From Sorex araneus (lineage: Eukaryota > Chordata > Mammalia > Eulipotyphla > Soricidae), in NCBI RefSeq assembly GCF_027595985.1, contig NC_073302.1, forward strand, positions 16,679,311 to 16,743,310: a DNA stretch of 64,000 nucleotides, written 5' to 3'. This document shows positions 23,788 to 35,105 of this stretch, piece after piece (within the stretch, counting starts at the first letter, position 1; each line of letters opens with the position of its first letter). The notes beneath the pieces are model-generated. The model was not told where the DNA came from. It searched no databases and worked only from the letters and a program-made list of their open reading frames with translations. The translations under genes were made by a program, and so were the position numbers.

Positions 23788-23954
23788 CTGCTTAAATCCA
23801 GCACCTGCAGTTCTGGAAAGTTGGAGAAGCTATGACTACTTAAACGCTTCAGCGGATTAAAGCTCAGGTCCAAATTCTTGGTTGATTTAGGAATGTTGTC
23901 AGGGATTTTGTAAAGATTCTTCTCCATGCATTGGTATGTGATATTAGGAACCAC
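23788..23954 (-). CDS. TLR4: TLR4 exon 2: start of the leucine-rich ectodomain
   Basis: A 167-base internal exon encoding residues 32-86 plus two bases of codon 87. The acceptor is TTGCAG (AG at 23955-23956) and the donor GTAAGTA (GT at 23786-23787). The product begins [12 protein letters not shown] and continues through [12 protein letters not shown] to LQVLDLS, the N-terminal cap and first leucine-rich repeat of TLR4. It is in phase with exons 1 and 3, and matches the length I recall for the human exon. Confidence 0.97.
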
Positions 23955-24077
23955 CTGCAATGATAATACATTAGATGCAGTATCTTACTCATGCACCTCA
24001 ACAGAATGCTATGGAAACTCACTTCTACTAGGCCAGAGTCTAGGAAACCAATTTTACCAGTACACAGTATAGTCGAT

Positions 24078-24240
24078 CTTCCTTTTATTTATTTATTGTT
24101 TTATTTATTTATTTATTTTTATTGTGGCTTGGGTAGCATAATTACTGTGTTACTTTTTATCATTTTGATAAATTTACTGCATTTACACCATAACCAAAAT
24201 GTCCCATAAAATTCACTTTTTCCCCCTGTGTCTCAATCTT
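24078..24240 (-). mobile_element. possible L1 3' end remnant
   Basis: A TTTATTTATT-rich start followed by TATTGTGGCTTGGGTAGCATAATTAC and CCATAACCAAAATGTCCCATAAA, reminiscent of an inverted L1 tail. Weak. Confidence 0.35.
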
Positions 24241-25059
24241 CTTAAATCAAGTCATCCATCTATCTACCCATTCATCCTCTCTTTTATTCATCCATATATC
24301 CATTCATTTATTCTATCACATCATACCTTAAAAACACCATAGATGGAGAAGAAAAGAACCTACTGTCTACTCAATACTTTCACTTCTCCTATCTTTCTAT
24401 GATAAAAGCATATTATGAGAATCAATAGAACCAGGTGGTGGAGAACTGAACCACTAAAGTTCAGAAGTTCTCAGTTTCATCCCTGTTCTTTATTGTGATT
24501 TAAGACAAAGAGATTTTGGTGTTTGCTTCTAACATACCCACCCATAGTATACATCTACAGTGAGACTGCCAGTCAAGGTTCAGATCTCTCAAGGCGAGTT
24601 GTCAACTGCATTTTCTCAACTTTGGTTCTTTGACTATGTGGTACAGATTTGGAGATGAGTGGGGTGGGGAATGAAATCTTTGAAGTACATGGATTCCTAG
24701 CAACAGTGGTGGGTCATAGGAAATATAGTCTATCCGTGGTGGAGTCTAGCAAATCAGGTCAAGAATTAGCTGCCTGGCTTCCTATGCTGGTTTCTGTCAA
24801 ACTTTCTCTCATTTGTTATAAGCCTTGTTCTCTAGCATCTTTTTTTGCATTTTCAATTCTCTGATTTCTTCAACAAAGTTTCTTGATTAAGCTAGATTAT
24901 TTTCATTTTCTGTTTTTCAAAACCAAAAGAATACATTAAATGATTAAATCAGACAATACATTTCAAAAGATTATCTCAAAATATATTTCAGTATAAGTGA
25001 TCAGTAAATATAATATTTACTATTGCTGATTATTAATTTCATACCACATACCCACATAT

Positions 25060-25313
25060 TGTAGCACTGTAGCACTGCCATCCCGTTTTTCATCGATTTG
25101 CTCAAGCGGGCACCAGTACCATCTCCATTGTGAGACTTATTGTTACTGTTTTTGGTATATCGAATACTCCATGGGTATCTTGCTAGGCTCTGCCATGCGG
25201 GTAGGATACTCTCTGTAGCTTGCTGGGTTCTCTAAGAGGGACGGAGGAATCGAACCCGGGTAGGCTGAGTGCAAGGCAAATGCCCTATCTGCTGTGCTAT
25301 CGCTCCAGTCCCA
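25060..25313 (-). mobile_element. SINE, long-body subfamily
   Basis: A complete reverse copy: starts TGTAGCACTGTAGCACTG (tail side), has CATCGATTTGCTCAAGCGGGC, CGAATACTCCATGGGTA and GGAATCGAACCCGGG (complement of the B box), and ends GTGCTATCGCTCCAGTCCC. Confidence 0.95.
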
Positions 25314-25649
25314 GTGGATATATGAGTAATACCAGTCCAGTAATATATGAGTAATACCCACATATTACTCATAAAATATATGTTTTATCTTTAAAAACAT
25401 TTTTTAAAGAAGAATACATAAAGATATAACAAAACATAAAGTCTCCTGGGACATACATGCAGCTCTTCACTTAATTTGCATGTTTGTTTACTTAAATTTT
25501 ACCCTTGATGAGAAACATAATATCTTATAAAGGATAATACTGGGTGCTCTTCATTAACCACTTTTGTCCTTCACAGTTGTATCTAATATTATATTGTCCA
25601 TGTGACTGTTTCATAAGCTTTATTTCTCTCCCACTAAAGATTGAAAGAG

Positions 25650-26190
25650 GTGAAGGTCTCATTCTCTGCTAGGCCAATAGCACTCAGAACAGTGTCTGGC
25701 AAGTTGTCAAGGCATAAATATATTTGTCTAATAAATGACTGGATAGCTGATTGAATGTAAATTTATTTAAATCTATATCATAGGCATTGTCTGCTAAGTA
25801 CTTTTGGAAGTACAAAGACAAGTGTGATATGATTCCAACTTCAATAATCTTTCTAACTAGATTTTAAAGAGTCACAATACATACAACCAAAAAGGGCCAT
25901 AAACTAGGCTTAGAGGGATTTCTTCTAGTACAGGAAAGAAAACGGTCCATTGTGGACTCAAGGATCATAGAATAACTCTGAGGAAGAGAGGTTTCAAGCA
26001 AGTCCTCAAGACATGAGTAAAACTTGAATATATGGGAAGAAATGAAAAGAAAGAGAACAAGGTCAATTGGGAAGTGGTGAAAAAGTCATTCAAATGAGGT
26101 AATGTGTGTTGAGAATGATGAACCCTGAACCAGAAGGTATAGAGATTTATCAGGAGGGACTCATACTTTGTCTTATAGCAATGCACATTA
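25650..26190 (+). repeat. L2-like ancient LINE remnant
   Basis: AGAACAGTGTCTGGCAAGTTGTCAAGGCATAAATA and the later order (GAGGAAGAGAGGTTTCAAGCAAGTCCTCAAGACATGAG, AATGATGAACCCTGAACC) recall the 3' part of L2. Based on remembered words only. Confidence 0.4.
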
Positions 26191-26708
26191 TAATTTAGTG
26201 CATACAAATTGAGTAACTACTGTTGGGGTTGGACTGAACTGCCAGGATGAGCCCAGTGGTTTGGATGATGCTAAACATATCCTTTTGGCTGCCTTAGTAA
26301 ATAATTTCCGAAATTATAACAAAATTCTCAGTCTTCATTTTCTCACAGATCTGTTTCTGCTTAAGCCTATTTGTTGTCAGTATGCAGATCCTACATTGTT
26401 TTCCTATATGCAGAAGAACTTTGCATGATCTTCCTGTAACTTTTTTAAATGACTTTACTGTATTGAGCCCTATGAATTATAGAATGGTAATAAAAGGAGA
26501 TCACAGGGCTCTCTACCTTTGTCAAGAGTCAGAGGGAACCTTGGCCCTCCATGAAATACATTTCTTCCACATTCCTTATCTCAGTGCCTCTAACCTCACG
26601 AATATTCACGCAACACACTACTATATGAAAGGCACTGAAACTTAGGAGTAAAGAAATTCATTCATAACCCTTCCTTTTCAACAGTTTTACTGTCAAAAAG
26701 AAAGCAAA

Positions 26709-26890
26709 CATGGAGCTGGAGAGATAGTACAGCAGGTCGGACGCTTGCCTTGCATGCGGCTGACATAGGTTCCATCCCAGATACCAATTATGGTTCCCAG
26801 AGCCCAACAGAAGTGACCCCAAACACAGAACCGGTAGTAAGCCTGAATACCACCAGCTGTGGACTAAAACAAACACACAAACAGAAAACA
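26709..26890 (+). mobile_element. old SINE copy
   Basis: GGAGCTGGAGAGATAGTACAGC head, CATAGGTTCCATCCCAG and CAGAAGTGACCCCAAACACAG body, then an ACAAACACACAAAC tail. Several small deletions. Confidence 0.85.
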
Positions 26891-27339
26891 GTGAAGCCAA
26901 ACAGTGAAAAAAATAAGCCAAACCATAATGACATACTATAAAAGATAAAGCGGCATAAGGAGATTAGAAGCAAATATGGTAAGAGTTATACATGAAATAA
27001 GCTTCTTCAAGAAGGAGGTATTAAACATAGACCTGGTTTCTGGGAGGGATTATCCATGAATATAACATAGGTTGTTAACTATGAAAGTCATATTTAACAG
27101 CTTATGAGTTGTCATATTTAACATATGTAGTCATATTTAACATATAATGACTATTGAGCATAAGAGTTTTGAATGATCTACACTAATGTATATGGCACAC
27201 TTAAGATACATATAAAATCTCAAAGACACAATGGAAAAGAGAATACAAATATCTCATGAAGAGCTTATAATGAATTGCATTTTGAAATAAAGTTTTAGCA
27301 CACTAGGTTAAACAGAAATATTAGAAGTAACTTAATCTT

Positions 27340-27470
27340 GGTGCCATTTATAGCATAGCATAAATGGTAGAGTACATGCCCTGCCTGTCCAAGGCATTGG
27401 GTTCAGTCCCTGGCAGAGCATGGCCTACTTAAGAAGCACAAGCTGTGACTAGCAGACCTAAAAACAGTAG
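27340..27470 (+). mobile_element. old tRNA-derived SINE copy
   Basis: ATGGTAGAGTACATGCCCTGCC and TTGGGTTCAGTCCCTGGCA keep A- and B-box-like words, but the rest is eroded. Confidence 0.5.
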
Positions 27471-27559
27471 AAGGAAAAAAATAAACAATAGAAGGTAAAT
27501 TTATTTCTTTTTTTTTTTTACTGTGACTACCAAAAAAAAAAAAAACCTATGTGAAACTT

Positions 27560-28145
27560 ATAATCTTCTCATCAGACACCTTCCAGAACTCACAGCTGCT
27601 TCTCCCGGAAGGGAGCATAAAATGAGGCCCCCATAACTATGCCACTGGACTCCACACCAGGGATGCCCCAGAGGGACCGGGGTGAGAGCCCTCCCGGCCC
27701 CAAGGGACCCAGCCTCAGCAGCTGACTTCCAACTACCCCACCATGCTCCAGGCCGCTTTCATATGGTCAGGCCAAGCCTTACGCATGAGTGAACATATTC
27801 CTGGACACATCACCATAAAAGGAAATTTATATATATAAATATATATTTATACATAAATATATATAATATAAATATATTTATATTTATAAGAGAGCCCGGC
27901 AAGCCACCGAGAGTATCCCACCCACACAAAAGAAACTGGCAAGCTCCCCATGGCGTATTTGATATGCCAAATACAGTAACAATAACAGGTCTCATTCCCC
28001 TTACCCCCAAAAGAGCCTCTAATCATTGGGAAAAACGAGTAAGGAGAGGCTGCTAAAATCTCAGAGCTGGGAACAAATGGAGACATTACTGGGACCTGTT
28101 CAAGTAAATCGATTAACAATGGGATGACAGTGACACAGTGTTACT
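27560..28145 (+). mobile_element. GC-rich block fused to AT tract and SINE 3' end
   Basis: 27560-27810 is GC-rich, with words such as CCGGGGTGAGAGCCCTCCCGGCCCC. It is followed by an AT-only tract (27818-27890) and then the 3' two-thirds of the long-body SINE (GAGAGCCCGGCAAGCCACCGAGAG to GTAAATCGATTAACAATGGG). That SINE part carries an extra internal block (CTCATTCCCC to GGGACAAATGG-like) shared with 38935-39205. I cannot tell whether the GC-rich part is an element in its own right. Confidence 0.5.
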
Positions 28146-28364
28146 TAAACTGTCATTAATTTAGCTCAGATTCAGTTGAATTTGGAGCATTAAAATATAG
28201 TCCGCCTGACAATACCATTGGGCAGCACTGCCCTAGGAGGAAAGCATTCCAGATGAAGGAACTGTACTCTAGGCCAGTGCAAAGATGGGATAGGAGAAAA
28301 CCCCCCTAATTGCAACCGGCAGTTATTATTAGCTCTTTTGTTTCTATTTGAGGAAACACCCAGT

Positions 28365-28610
28365 GGTGCCCAGTGTCGTACAAAGGAAGATACCATTGCT
28401 TTAGCTGGCATTTGCATCTTTTTCTTCCTGTTTTTCTTATTTCCCCATCTCTTTCTCTATTTCCTCATCTCTCCTTTTCTTCCAGTCTTGTTTCTTTTTC
28501 AACCTTTGAACAAAACATTATGCCTAGATGCAAAAGTCTGAAATTCACATAGAAAGTTCTTCATATGGGGACACAAAACCCTCTTTTTCCTGAGATGGAA
28601 AGGGAACTAA
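28365..28610. repeat. local duplication, copy A
   Basis: Shares a long ordered series of words with 29368-30030: ATACCATTGCTTTA, CTTTTTCTTCCTGTT, CCCCATCTCTTTC, CCAGTCTTGTTT, ACCTTTGAACA, AAAAGTCTGAA, GGGGACA-AAAACC. Diverged, so an old duplication inside TLR4 intron 1. Confidence 0.85.
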
Positions 28611-29155
28611 CTTACTCTGGCTCTGCTAAGAGATCATTTCTGGTGGCACCTAAAGTGCCATATGTTGTCCTTGGAAACAACCTTACAATAATAACCATAT
28701 GATATATCCAGTCTCTATTATAAGTTCATATGGGTAGTCATTATTTAGAACAGAATCACAGGAAAAGAAACACACCAAACATATGCAGAGAGTGGATTTA
28801 AGGAGAGGACCTAGATAGTTATCAAATCAGTTACTAAGAGTAAACGTGAAAGAAACTAAGGATCTGCTCAGGGATATAACTGAGAGAATAGATAGGAATA
28901 GAAAACCTTTGGAGAAGCAGATTGAAACAACCTAGGGAAAGGAGTAAATCAAGTGTGAACACAATTGTTTTCCCAAGAGTAGCCCTAAATGTAGGGTCTA
29001 TGTCTCTATTCACTCCCCAGCAAGAAGAGGCACAGGGAGAGAGACAAGGAACAGGGGTGCATGCAGGAAATTAAAAGAAAGGAGAGCTTTTCAAAAACTA
29101 ATCTTTGTTATATAATAAACAATTGCCTCCCAAATCCTTAGTCTTTGAAACTAAT

Positions 29156-29228
29156 TGCAAGGGATCTTAGCCATGTGTAAGGGAAACGCCCTTCCCAGTT
29201 GTGCTATCGCTCCAGCCCCCATGTCTTT
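29156..29228 (-). repeat. 73-bp SINE piece duplicated at 29648-29720
   Basis: Identical over 73 bases to part of the SINE at 29548-29711 plus its flank CATGTCTTT. Both share the same off-consensus changes (for example CCCAGTTGTGCTATCG), so they are copies of one insertion and not two insertions. Confidence 0.9.
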
Positions 29229-29547
29229 GAGTACTCAAGTTTCTAATCTGTCCAACCCTTTATTCCCCAAACATATCTCAGCTATTGGGTCCTACCATAA
29301 ACTTTCAAAGAAATTGTCAAATTTATGCAAAAAAAAAAAAGCAAAAGAGATTCTCTTTAATGAGGATACTGACCTGTTGCTTAGTGTTGCACAAAGATAC
29401 CATTGCTTTATCTAACTTTTACATCTTTCTCTTTTTCTTCCTGTTCTTCTAATCTCCCCATCTCTTTCTTTATTTCTCCATCTCTTCTTTTCTTTTCCAG
29501 TCTTGTTTTTTGCTTTTTTAAAAAATTTTTTTTGTTAACTTTTTTTG

Positions 29548-29711
29548 GTTTGGGGGCCACACCTGGAGCTTCTCAGGGGTTACTCCTGGCCCTACACTCG
29601 GGAATCTCTTCTGGTGGTTGTTCAGGGGACCATATGGGATGCCATGATGCAAGGGATCTTAGCCATGTGTAAGGGAAACGCCCTTCCCAGTTGTGCTATC
29701 GCTCCAGCCCC
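29548..29711 (-). mobile_element. SINE, short subfamily
   Basis: Reverse copy: GGTTACTCCTGGCCCTACACTC, GGGGACCATATGGGATGC and GTGCTATCGCTCCAGCCCCC. The region that would hold the B box is altered. Confidence 0.92.
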
Positions 29712-29797
29712 CATGTCTTTTTTTTTTTTTTCGACCTTTGAACAGAACATTATACCTAGATTCAAAAGTCTGAATTCCACATAAAAAAAGTTCTTTA

Positions 29798-29974
29798 TGG
29801 GGCTGAAGCAATAGCACAGTGGGTAGGCATTTATTTGCCTTGCACGTGGCTGAACTGGGTTCAATTCCCAGCGTCCCACATGTTCCCCTGAGCACTACCA
29901 GGAGTGATTCCTGATTGTGTGAACCAGGAGTGATCCCTGTGCATTGCCGGGTGTGACCCAAAAAAGAAAAAAAA
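29798..29974 (+). mobile_element. SINE, short subfamily
   Basis: GGGGCTGAAGCAATAGCACAG head, GGGTTCAATTCCCAGC B-box region and GTGTGACCCAAAAAAG tail. Flanked by AAAAGTTCTTTA and AAAAGTTCTCTA, a 12-bp near-perfect TSD. Confidence 0.94.
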
Positions 29975-30485
29975 AAGTTCTCTATTTGGGGACATAAAAC
30001 CTTCTTATTCCTGAGATGTAAAGGGAATCATCTCAGGAAAACAACTAGAAAAAAAGCGGAAAAGGAACAACTGAGAGCTTGAAACCCAGGAAGAGCAAGC
30101 AACTTTCTTCCAACTCTCTACTGAAGAGCAAATCATTATAATTACTTCAGAGTCGGGAGAAGAAGTTTGGAGAAGTTTAATAGCACCTTCAGCTCACCTT
30201 CAAGCTCAGAAATCAAATGGTAGAGCATTGAAGCAAGACTGTCTCATCTAAAGACATTACTTGTAAAACTGGAAACAGGACAGGATTCTAATGGATCCTC
30301 TTTGTGTCCCGTTATCAAGAATGACTTGATCCCGGAGATTTCTCAAGTCAAAAGGTAAAATGAGTGCGCCCTCCGGCCCCTTTTTTATTTCTTTGTACAA
30401 ATGAAACCTGTTTGCGTGCCCAGTGGAAACAGTGCGTCAGAAGTAAGGCAAAGCTCCCAGGAGATGAACTACCGCGACCACATAC

Positions 30486-30578
30486 CTGCACGCAAGGGTC
30501 CCACCTCTCCGATCTCAGACAGGAGAAGAAAGCCATGGCTGGGATCAGAGTCCCAGCCAGGCGTGTGAGAGGCATCAT
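30486..30578 (-). CDS. TLR4: TLR4 exon 1: signal peptide and N-terminus
   Basis: Encodes the first 31 residues, [20 protein letters not shown] followed by an 11-residue stretch ending PCVQ. It is a typical secretory signal peptide with a hydrophobic core ([10 protein letters not shown]) and matches TLR4 start sequences that begin with a double Met. The donor is GTATGTG (GT at 30484-30485), phase 0 into exon 2. I chose the double-Met start at 30578 because of the family match. An in-frame ATG lies 13 codons upstream at 30617 with no stop between and would add a mostly polar extension before the signal peptide. Confidence 0.95.
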
Positions 30579-30751
30579 CCTGGCATCTTCTGTGGCCAGA
30601 AGTGCCCTGCATGACACGCTGAAACCTCCTGTCTTACTTTACCGCCTGCCAGGGTAGTTGGTTGCCAGGCCTCTGGGGTGGTGCCTTCTCCTCAGCGCGG
30701 TGCTCCTTACCACTAATTGTATTCAAAGCAGGGTTGGCTTCAGAGGCAGGA

Positions 30752-30761
30752 GGAAGTGAAA
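30752..30761 (-). promoter_or_regulatory. PU.1/IRF composite site in the TLR4 promoter
   Basis: The sequence GGAAGTGAAA (inside GAGGAAGTGAAAGTAG, written on the plus strand) fits the Ets-IRF composite consensus GGAANNGAAA. It lies about 175 bases upstream of the start codon. PU.1 and IRF8 (ICSBP) are known to drive myeloid expression of human TLR4 from a TATA-less promoter. Further Ets-like GGAA words lie at about 30822-30830 and 30834-30843. Confidence 0.7.
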
Positions 30762-30785
30762 GTAGCAACCTTAGCATTCTGGACT

Positions 30786-32479
30786 TTTGTTTCTTTAATA
30801 TCGATCACCCCTGTCACCAAAGGGGAAGTTAGAAAAGGAAGAAGACAATGTCTGCACACCCAGGAGCGGCAGTAACAACAGCAAGAGGAAGCTGGCAGTT
30901 ATCCCAGGACGTAATCTGACAACAGGGCCCGTGCATTTAGGAAACCCATGAGACAGGTCGCATAGTTCGCAAAAACACCTCAGACCTTAGTCTTCCAAAT
31001 CTGTTTTTCATCAGTGGAAGCTTTCTACTTAGATAAGTTGGCCAAGTTTCCCATCAAAATGGGTACCCTAAGCAATGCAAAGATGTTTCCTCGTGGGTAT
31101 AGAGGATGAAGCCTAAGAAGAAGCTGCAAATTGGGTCTTTTCAGCTGAGCTCTACCCTTGGGTCTCATTGGCCAATCTCCTTTCCTGTGGCAGTATTTTT
31201 TCCAGTTGTGGGTGTGACTGTCCAAGCATTCTTCCAGTCACAAGAGAATTGACCATTTTAATAGAATTACCTTATAGTGTGATCTTTGACATATAATGCA
31301 GGTGGAGGGGCATGACTTAGATCAACAGAGCAGCAATATAAAATCTTGCAAATAAACTCTTTATGAAACTGATTGAAGATAGAACCCTAGAGAGATTGGT
31401 AGCCATTTATAACGTACAAGAAGATAGGGAAGAAATTTGGATGAAGAATCAAATAGCACTAAAATTAGCATCCAGGTTGGATAACCTAGAGGACTTCTCA
31501 AATCACTTAAATTACTGAGTCTGCTATGCAAAATAGGATCATAATTTTTAATCCCGAAAGAGGCCTCATTATGCAATTCATTTCTAAAAATGGGACATTG
31601 ATCAAATGATTAAAATCACTGACCTTTTGTTTCTATACCTCAAATGGTTGTCACAGCTTAAATATGTTTTCTGAGATGAATAAGTACAATGTAAGTTTCT
31701 GTTAAATAAGAATACAGTTCAAAATGGAAATACTACTAATATTGTTTGTTAGAGCGTTCTATCAAAATGTTCTACAGAGACCTCAAATATCTGAAATCCA
31801 ACTCTCAGAAAGTATGCTGTAGGGAAGCTGAGCACAAACTCTTGCACACTTTGACAATAAAACCGTGAAATTCAGCTAAAAGCTGCTCCCAGGTCAAAAC
31901 TTTGAGTCTTACAGTTATACCCTACATTTTGAAAGCTCATTTTATACCACTTCATTTTTATAAAAGACCAATATTCATACCTATTTTTAATACCCCAGAA
32001 GAAAAAAATGAAGAGGATTGTCACTTTTCTAGTGAAAACAGCATTTAGTCTTTTTTTGCAGCAACTGTTATTGAGGCAGGCACACTCTGAACAATAAGTG
32101 TGACTCTGCCTAACTCCTTCTCCCAGAACTGCTTTATACAGGCTGTGTATTTATCCGATCATTCTGCTTTTATACTATATGAATGTTTTTTAAGGTTCTT
32201 TTTGTGTTACTGTTACTAGTTTTTATGTTATTGTATTAGATTGGATAAGCTATTTGAAAGGTCTTGGAATGCTCACAAAAATTTTTCATATAAATAAATG
32301 ACAATTGCTTCTTTGCTTTACACCATCTCCCCTTACCAAAGGTTTTATAAGTATGCTCTGCATCAGATGGTGAGGAAACCTGAAACTGAGACTAGATAGC
32401 AGATATTCAGGGCAGTTAATTCCCTGAAAAGTAATGGCATTTCACTTTCACATCGTCATCCAAGATGGAAATATTTTTG
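30786..32479. other. TLR4 upstream region, no recognised element
   Basis: No supported gene. Beyond the Ets-like words at 30822-30843, nothing was identified. Confidence 0.4.
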
Positions 32480-32494
32480 ACTTCCTCATTTCTT

Positions 32495-32501
32495 TTTTTA
32501 A

Positions 32502-32533
<32 letters not shown>

Positions 32534-32798
32534 AAATTTTATTCTTTTATTGAATGACCATGTGGAAAGTTACAAAGCTTTCAGGTTTAAGTCCCAGTTA
32601 TACAATGCTCAAACACCCATCCCTTCACCAGTTCACATATTCTACCACCAAGATTCACACCTCCCCCCACCTCCCCCACCTCTTCAACCCCCCACCTCGC
32701 CTGTGTAACTGATAAATTTCACTTTACTTTCACTTTACTTTGATTACATTCAATATTTCAACAAGAAAAACTGAGTATTATTATTTGGAGTTTCTCCT
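32495..32798 (-). mobile_element. 5'-truncated L1-related 3' end
   Basis: On the minus strand it ends AACTTTCCACATGGTCATTCAATAAAA followed by an A/T-rich tail, with the AAGCTTT-GTAACTT and GTGGTAGAAT words shared with 45058-45200. Flanked by a perfect 15-bp TSD, ACTTCCTCATTTCTT (32480-32494 and 32799-32813). Same family as the tail of the chimera at 7861. Confidence 0.9.
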
Positions 32799-32813
32799 AC
32801 TTCCTCATTTCTT

Positions 32814-34959
32814 ATATCAAATGCGCACTCCTTTTCTTATATTTGATGCGTTTGCAATCTGGGCTCTGCTGACTAGGGCAGACTGCTTCTACCAGGCCTC
32901 CTTTACTCCTAGCAATAGAAAGTGATTTTCCCACAGCACGCCTTTCACATTGCAAACTTCCTGTCCAAAGCCATGCTCTGAACACCCTCTTCTTGTACTC
33001 TAGAAAGTATTAACCTTCTGATTTAACCATCAAGGATCCAAGTATTAGAAAACTAGAAACAGCCGATACCCGAAAGTCTACTAAAAATATTCAAACTAAG
33101 GAGTCTTAAACCCTGCATACCCTGTGTATGTAGTAGAATAATTTTTGCTCCTCTGCCACCTGATGGACACTAGAAGTTGTGCACATGGCCCTAAAGGGAT
33201 GGTGTGTTCCCTTCTGTTAGGAACCGTGAGTAACAAACCATCTTTTGCACAGCAAGTGTCTCCTAAACTGTTGGTGTCACTGCTTTAATGCCTACCCTTT
33301 AAATAAAATACTCTACCAGGATATATCCATAAACCCATTCAGTAATTATAGTACTCATTCCTATAAGTATTGTCATTATCATCGAATGTGCCCCTTGCCA
33401 CAAATACATACAATATAAGCCTCAGTCCTGACTTATTTCTTCCAATGTCTTATTTCTGTTCATCTAGCCCTTATTCGCAAAGTCATCTCCATGAAATGCA
33501 AACAAATTGCTGCATGCTATGTCAATTCTGAGTCCCTGCATTAGATTCAAATTTCTTGACCCATGCAACACACACATACACATGGCATATAAATACCATC
33601 TCCTAAGAGAAGCTGGCATATGTATTCACATCAGGTAACAACTCAACCTCATTATCATTTGCACAGTACATAGTATTTAGATGAAATAATACAAATGCCT
33701 CTATTTTCACCCCTGGAGAGAAAAACCCTATGATCAAAATGAGGTCTATGAGGAATATCTAATTTCCAAAATTATGCTTTAAGAGATAATACAAATGTTT
33801 GATGGAAGAAGTCCTGGAACTTTTTTACTGGACAATTCTTAATGTACCTTGTAAAAATGTCTTCATTTTATAAGATAAACACACAGTTATCTGCTGACCT
33901 TAACCAAACATAGCCCATTTCTGGGTGCCTATTCTGGTAGAACATGTACCAAATCCAGAGGTATAAATTTATGCTATTGAATCAGTTTTGTTTACTCGTG
34001 TTGATAAACTTACCATAGTAGCCTTACAATGAATAAAGAGAGTTGTAATTTGTTACCATACTGGATCCAGTATGGTAAACATTCATGATCATGGTATTAA
34101 AGACTTGATAATTGCATTGAAAGTACTTGGTTTTTCATTGCCTTTATGGAAAGCAAGAAGAACCCATAGTCACATGGTCTATGAAGGAATCCTACCTTCA
34201 CCAGTGATATGGAAGATATGCTTTGTAATATTTGGCAGGAACTGAATATTCAGTAAAAACTGAAGAAAGAACCAAATTAACCCAGGTTAGCTTAGGCCAA
34301 TTTCTATATCACACTGTAAGCAACATGGCAAAAATTTATTTCTTGCTCATAAAATGTTCACTGAGAATAGTTCTGGTGGAGTTACTCCAAGAATGACTAA
34401 TGACTTCATACTTCTTTTATTATGTTATGTTAACACAGTCAATAGGTACCCTCTAAACCTGTTAAAGAATGTGAAAAATGTCTGTAAGACTTGGAGGTAC
34501 TTAAATACCTCTTCTCATAAGTGAAGTGCATCATTTCTATATTGGTCAGAACTGGTCAGAACACACCCTCCTAAATTTCAAGTTGCTTAAACTCACCCAA
34601 AATTCTCACTTTCTGTGCTACAATCTGAACATCTTATCACAGAGGCATCCAGCTACTGCCACCATCAGAGAAGGGCTCAACTTTATGACTGATCTCAGAG
34701 GGATGCTGGCAGTTGATCAACCTATTTCCAAAGTTCCTGAAGTACTCAGCCATGTATGAGGCCACATGACATCCCCAAACTTCACAGAGCTGACAGCAAG
34801 TAGAACCACAGAAAATTAGATGGGAAAGTTGCACAGAAGTCCATTAAGCTCAATGACTGAAAACAACACAGAAGACTCAACTAGCACTTAACAGATTAGT
34901 AAATCCTCAGACAATGGCTTTAATAACATCTAAGAGATAAATACTGCAACAAGAAATAC
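32814..34959. other. non-coding, no recognised element
   Basis: AT-rich intergenic sequence without a supported gene, splice pattern or recent repeat. Confidence 0.4.
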
Positions 34960-35105
34960 AAAATAAATTATTTTGTGCCTGCTAAGGAAGCAGGTGGATG
35001 GGAAACTGGGGACATTGGTAGAGAGAAGGTCATATTTTGGTGGGATTGGTGTTGAAATATTGAATACCTGAAACAACTATAGTGTGAACAACATTATATA
35101 GATCA
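34960..35105 (+). mobile_element. L1-type 3' end remnant
   Basis: GGGAAACTGGGGACATTGGTAGAGAGAAGG and GGGATTGGTGTTGAAATATTGAATACCTGAAAC match the L1-related 3' end seen at 16510-16600. The EXOC1L retrocopy appears to have inserted at its end. Confidence 0.6.

Larger units (their letters stand above)
29368..30030. repeat. local duplication, copy B, with two SINEs inserted
   Basis: The partner of 28365-28610. It is split by a minus-strand SINE (29548-29711) and a plus-strand SINE (29798-29974), both absent from copy A. The duplication therefore predates those insertions. Confidence 0.85.
23955..30485 (-). other. TLR4: TLR4 intron 1
   Basis: About 6.5 kb between donor GTATGTG (after exon 1) and acceptor TTGCAG (before exon 2). 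It holds several SINEs, an L2-like remnant, a GC-rich block fused to a SINE end, and a local duplication. No alternative coding exon was recognised. Confidence 0.93.
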
